Shown here: positions 34,760-37,390 of the stretch, one piece after another
Position numbering within the stretch: the stretch's first letter is position 1
Layout of the letters: every line of letters begins with the position of its first letter
Source of the DNA: Bacteroidales bacterium
Lineage (GTDB): Bacteria; Bacteroidota; Bacteroidia; Bacteroidales; JAIOZK01
NCBI GenBank assembly: GCA_021740625.1
Contig: JAIOZK010000034.1
Coordinates: 1 to 37,390 of the forward strand
Length of the DNA stretch: 37,390 nucleotides
Direction: 5' to 3'
Notes under the pieces: generated by a model
Databases searched by the model: none
The model's input: only the letters and a program-made list of their open reading frames with translations
Told to the model about the DNA's origin: nothing
Translations under genes and position numbers: made by a program

Positions 34760-36067
34760 TTATTTTTGCCTGAAATACAATTGAACGGGCACGCCCCTGA
34801 AATCAAATGCTTTCCGAAGTTTTCTTTCAAGAAAGCGTTTGTACTGCTCTTTTATTTCATCCGGATGGTTGCAAAAAAATGCGAAAGCCGGGAAATCCAC
34901 CGGCAATTGTGCAACATATTTTATTTTTATCATTTTATTCCTGGAACCCATGGGTGGTGGAGTTGCCTTGATCACCGGAAGCAGGGTTTCGTTTAGTTTT
35001 GATCCCGAGATCTTCTTTGTTTTGTTCTTATAAGCCTGCATTCCTGCTTCTAAGGCTTTGTATATCCTCTGTTTGTTGACAACGGAAGTAAAAATGATGG
35101 GCACATCGTTGAAGGGAGCGATCTTGCTCCTGATCCTGTCTTCGTATTCTTTGTATGTATTTGTCTCTTTTTCTACAAGATCCCATTTGTTGACCAGGAT
35201 TACAACGCCTTTCTTGTTTTTCTCCGCCAGGTGAAAGATGTTCACATCCTGAGATTCAAAATCACGCGAACCATCCACGATCAGCAGGCAAACATCGCTT
35301 TTTTCGATTGCCCGGATGGATCGTAGCACGGAGTAAAACTCAATGTTTTCTTTCACCCTTGTTTTTCTACGCAGACCAGCAGTATCCATGATCATGAACT
35401 CAAAACCATAAAGGTTGTATTTTGTATTCACCGTATCTCTTGTGGTTCCGGCCACAGGGGTAACGATATTTCTGTCCTCCCCGATGATGGCATTGATAAA
35501 AGAGGATTTGCCGACATTGGGCCTCCCGACCACGGCAAACCTGGGCAGGTCTATCTCAGCAGCATCTTTTTGTTCCCCGAATTCCTGTACGACTGCATCC
35601 AGCAACTCTCCGGTACCACTGCCATTGATGGCGGATACGGAGTAAACTTCTCCCATTCCCAGTTTATAGAATTCTGTTGCATCCGCCAGAAGTTTCGAAT
35701 TATCCACCTTGTTGGCAACAATAAGGACTTTCTTTTTTGTTTGCCGCAAAATTTTAGCGACATCCTGGTCCATTCCTGTCAGGCCCTGCATGCTGTCCAG
35801 CACAAAAAGTATAACATCGGCTTCTTCGATGGCGATCTCGGCCTGTTTGCGAATTTCCTTCTCAAAAACATCATCCGAACCCTGGATATACCCGCCCGTG
35901 TCAATCACTGAAAAGTCATATCCGTTCCAGTCGCCCTTGCCGTAATGCCTGTCCCTGGTCACACCGCTGGTTTCATCCACGATGGCCTGTCTGCTTTCCG
36001 TCAGCCTGTTGAAAAGCGTTGATTTTCCAACATTCGGTCTTCCTACGATTGCAATGATATTGCTCAT
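34760..36067 (-). CDS. der: Ribosome biogenesis GTPase Der (EngA)
   Basis: This 435-residue protein has the double-GTPase layout unique to Der, which acts in 50S subunit assembly. G domain 1 has GRPNVGKSTLFNRL (8-21), DTGGY and NKVD. G domain 2 has GRPNVGKSSFINAI (starting near 181), DTAGLRRK and NKWD. The C-terminal KH-like domain (about 350-435) includes KIKYVAQLPVDFPAFAFFCN, with the usual final RNA-binding surface. It starts 6 bases after the era stop, so era and der are cotranscribed. Confidence 0.97.
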   Translation of the reverse strand: MSNIIAIVGRPNVGKSTLFNRLTESRQAIVDETSGVTRDRHYGKGDWNGYDFSVIDTGGYIQGSDDVFEKEIRKQAEIAIEEADVILFVLDSMQGLTGMDQDVAKILRQTKKKVLIVANKVDNSKLLADATEFYKLGMGEVYSVSAINGSGTGELLDAVVQEFGEQKDAAEIDLPRFAVVGRPNVGKSSFINAIIGEDRNIVTPVAGTTRDTVNTKYNLYGFEFMIMDTAGLRRKTRVKENIEFYSVLRSIRAIEKSDVCLLIVDGSRDFESQDVNIFHLAEKNKKGVVILVNKWDLVEKETNTYKEYEDRIRSKIAPFNDVPIIFTSVVNKQRIYKALEAGMQAYKNKTKKISGSKLNETLLPVIKATPPPMGSRNKMIKIKYVAQLPVDFPAFAFFCNHPDEIKEQYKRFLERKLRKAFDFRGVPVQLYFRQK

Positions 36068-36073
36068 ACTGCT

Positions 36074-36958
36074 TTATTCTTCGTATCCAAATCTTTTTAA
36101 TTCCTTCGGGTCATCCCGCCAGTCTTTGCGAACCTTGACACTCAGTTCGAGGTATACTTTCTTACTAACGAATTCTTCAATATCTTTCCGGGCCTCGATC
36201 CCGACCTTCTTAATGGCCTTGCCCTGCTGCCCGATAATAATGATCTTCTGGGATTCCCTTGAAACGTATATGTATGATTTGATCCTGATGATATCGGCCG
36301 TTTCCTTGTATTCATCCACCACTACCTCAACAGAATAGGGAACCTCTTTGCGGTAATGTTTCAGGATCTTTTCCCGGATGATCTCCGAAACAAAGAAACG
36401 CATGCTTTTGTTGGTCAGGGTGTCTTTTGAATAATAGGGCGGATTCTTGGGTATTCTGTCTTTTATTTCCATCAAAAGCTTTTCCAGGTTGAATCCGGCG
36501 ATTGCAGAAATGGGAATGACTTCGGCACCGGGAAAGATCTCTTTCCATTCTTTGATCTTCACCAGCACGTCTTCTTGCTGTGACAGGTCAATTTTATTGA
36601 TCACCACCAGGATGTCGGCATCTTTATTTTTGGCCTTTTCAATTCTTTCCTTGATGTTTTGTTCTGCTTTGTCTTTGGCTTCTGTGATGAGTACAATGAC
36701 ATCTGCATCCTCCAGGGCAGAATCCACGAATTTCATCATGGATTCCTGCATTTTATAATTGGGTTCAATAATCCCGGGCGTATCAGAAAATACGATCTGA
36801 TGTTCCTCATCATTATAAATTCCCAGTATGCGATGCCTGGTTGTCTGGGCTTTAGGAGTGATGATAGAAAGCTTTTCTCCGATCAGGGCATTCATCAAAG
36901 TAGACTTTCCCACATTGGGTTTTCCAATGATATTTACAAACCCGGATTTATGCGTCAT
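36074..36958 (-). CDS. era: GTPase Era
   Basis: This 294-residue GTPase binds 16S rRNA near its 3' end during 30S maturation. The G domain shows GKPNVGKSTLMNAL, the DTPG motif (VFSDTPGI) and NKID. A C-terminal KH domain carries GQQGKAIKKVGIEARKDIEEF. I chose the ATG complementary to 36956-36958 (MTHKSGFVNIIG). The frame to 36985 would add nine unconserved residues and run into the divergent promoter region. It is the first gene of the era-der-S4-EEP unit. Confidence 0.96.
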   Translation of the reverse strand: MTHKSGFVNIIGKPNVGKSTLMNALIGEKLSIITPKAQTTRHRILGIYNDEEHQIVFSDTPGIIEPNYKMQESMMKFVDSALEDADVIVLITEAKDKAEQNIKERIEKAKNKDADILVVINKIDLSQQEDVLVKIKEWKEIFPGAEVIPISAIAGFNLEKLLMEIKDRIPKNPPYYSKDTLTNKSMRFFVSEIIREKILKHYRKEVPYSVEVVVDEYKETADIIRIKSYIYVSRESQKIIIIGQQGKAIKKVGIEARKDIEEFVSKKVYLELSVKVRKDWRDDPKELKRFGYEE

Positions 36959-36974
36959 ATTTACAGGTTTAAAC

Positions 36975-37005
36975 TTGCATAACAAAGAAACAAAATATAT
37001 CTTTG
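36975..37005 (+). promoter_or_regulatory. Strong plus-strand promoter driving the tRNA-like repeat array
   Basis: TTG at 36975-36977, 20 bases, then TATCTTTG at 36998-37005: a near-ideal Bacteroidota promoter. It is divergent from era. The only thing downstream on this strand within the window is the 125-bp repeat array. Confidence 0.75.
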
Positions 37006-37090
37006 CACACCCGTTTGAGAGCGGGAAAAGTTCTGAGAAATATAGATTTTAAGATATATTGCATTGTCCGCCGAAATGAAACGGAGGCGG
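37006..37090 (+). promoter_or_regulatory. rRNA-operon-like leader
   Basis: GAGAGCGGGAAAAGTTCTGAGAAAT (starting at 37017; quoted in part as GCGGGAAAAGTTCTGAG) resembles the leader that follows rRNA promoters in Bacteroidota, including an AGTTCT boxA-like core. It then runs into a degenerate inverted repeat (CCGCC near 37068, GGCGG near 37086) and the repeat array. The likeness is from memory, not from alignment. Confidence 0.4.
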
Positions 37091-37174
37091 GCGGGGTGGA
37101 GTCCCGATAGTTATCGGGAGTAGCTCGTTGGGCTCATATCCGCCGGCTGGCGGACAGTGGTTCGAATCCTCGCA
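37091..37174 (+). pseudogene. Initiator tRNA-Met-like sequence, copy 1, with palindromic insertions
   Basis: The 5' GCGGGGTGGAG, the core GTAGCTCGTTGGGCTCATA (37120-37138, anticodon CAT at 37135-37137) and the T-loop GGTTCGAATCC (37159-37169) match the bacterial initiator tRNA plan. The D-loop, however, is an 18-base palindrome (37102-37119). The 3' anticodon stem and variable loop are replaced by TCCGCCGGCTGGCGGA (37139-37154). The T-stem and 3' acceptor strand are shortened (CCTCGCA), leaving about two T-stem and three acceptor pairs. It is unlikely to be a working tRNA. Confidence 0.7.
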
Positions 37175-37215
37175 AAGAAAAAGGTTCATTAAATAATAGC
37201 GCAAAAAGAAATATT

Positions 37216-37299
37216 GTGGGGTGGAGTCCCGATAGCTATCGGGAGTAGCTTGTTGGGCTCATATCCGCCGGCTGGCGGACAGTGGTTCGAATCCTCGCA
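37216..37299 (+). pseudogene. Initiator tRNA-Met-like sequence, copy 2
   Basis: Same structure as copy 1, shifted by 125 bases. The D-loop palindrome is perfect here (TCCCGATAGCTATCGGGA, 37227-37244) and the second palindrome lies at 37264-37279. The second base is T, which weakens the acceptor stem further. Confidence 0.7.
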
Positions 37300-37340
37300 A
37301 AGAAAAAGGTTCATTAAATAATAGCGCAAAAAGAAATATT

Positions 37341-37390
37341 GCGGGGTGGAGTCCCGATAGCTATCGGGAGTAGCTCGTTGGGCTCATATC
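37341..37390 (+). pseudogene. Initiator tRNA-Met-like sequence, copy 3 (partial)
   Basis: First 50 bases of the third unit, with a perfect D-loop palindrome at 37352-37369 and the CAT anticodon at 37385-37387. The sequence stops at the window edge. Confidence 0.7.

Larger units (their letters stand above)
37091..37390 (+). repeat. 125-bp tandem repeat array, 2.4 copies, cut by the window end
   Basis: Copies begin at 37091, 37216 and 37341 with an exact 125-base period. Copies 1 and 2 differ at only three positions (second base C/T, centre of the palindrome T/C, and AGCTCG/AGCTTG). The third copy is truncated after 50 bases and differs from copy 2 at two positions. Each unit has an 84-base tRNA-like part followed by a 41-base AT-rich spacer (AAATAATAGCGCAAAAAG and so on). 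The array continues beyond the window. Confidence 0.95.

Noticed and set aside
34756-34830. 25-residue extension of the S4-domain protein
   Set aside because: It overlaps the end of der and precedes the conserved start of the S4 domain.
37091-37174. Functional initiator tRNA gene
   Set aside because: The anticodon stem, T-stem and acceptor stem cannot form the needed pairs; two palindromes replace required bases.
37091-37390. CRISPR array
   Set aside because: The repeated unit is 125 bases and identical throughout, including the part that would be a spacer. There are no unique spacers and no cas genes in the window.

Overview
The window comes from a Bacteroidota chromosome, probably of the Bacteroidales/Marinilabiliales type. 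Three things point there: several proteins end in the Por (type IX) secretion C-terminal sorting domain, promoters carry the Bacteroidota -7 box TAnnTTTG, and there is a large TonB-dependent receptor with a carboxypeptidase-like regulatory domain. Genes are dense, and most are housekeeping genes of vertical-looking character.

Layout. 1-9204: the end of one T9SS-secreted protein and a complete 2898-residue multidomain T9SS surface protein, which share near-identical C-terminal sorting domains and near-identical terminators. 9300-11246: an ABC-F ATPase. 11240-15530 (minus): an RND/MMPL-family exporter, glucose-1-phosphate thymidylyltransferase (rmlA) and a polyprenyl diphosphate synthase, probably one unit. 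15715-17820: a lipoprotein and a SerA-like D-2-hydroxyacid dehydrogenase, followed by an inverted repeat that also encodes the dehydrogenase tail. 17955-20329: a PPi-type phosphofructokinase and a class I fructose-1,6-bisphosphatase, divergent across a long palindrome. 20558-23953: mfd. 24025-30494: a small Cys-rich lipoprotein, a lamin-tail T9SS protein, a TonB-dependent receptor and a T9SS-secreted endonuclease I. 30580-33294: a dolichyl/polyprenyl-phosphate mannosyltransferase-like enzyme, dihydroorotase and a MORN-repeat lipoprotein. 33330-36958 (minus): era, der, an S4/Hsp15-like protein and an endonuclease/exonuclease/phosphatase-fold lipoprotein, tightly packed.

The window ends in the most unusual element. 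An rRNA-style promoter and leader at 36975-37050 are followed by a 125-bp tandem repeat (2.4 copies visible, cut by the window end). Each unit contains an initiator-tRNA-Met-like sequence. Its D-loop carries an 18-bp palindrome, and its anticodon-stem/variable region is replaced by a second, GC-rich palindrome.

Two functional groupings deserve attention. The first is a possible extracellular DNA-scavenging module (lamin-tail protein, TonB receptor, secreted nuclease). The second is the antagonistic glycolysis/gluconeogenesis pair, whose two promoters flank one palindrome that lies outside both predicted transcripts.
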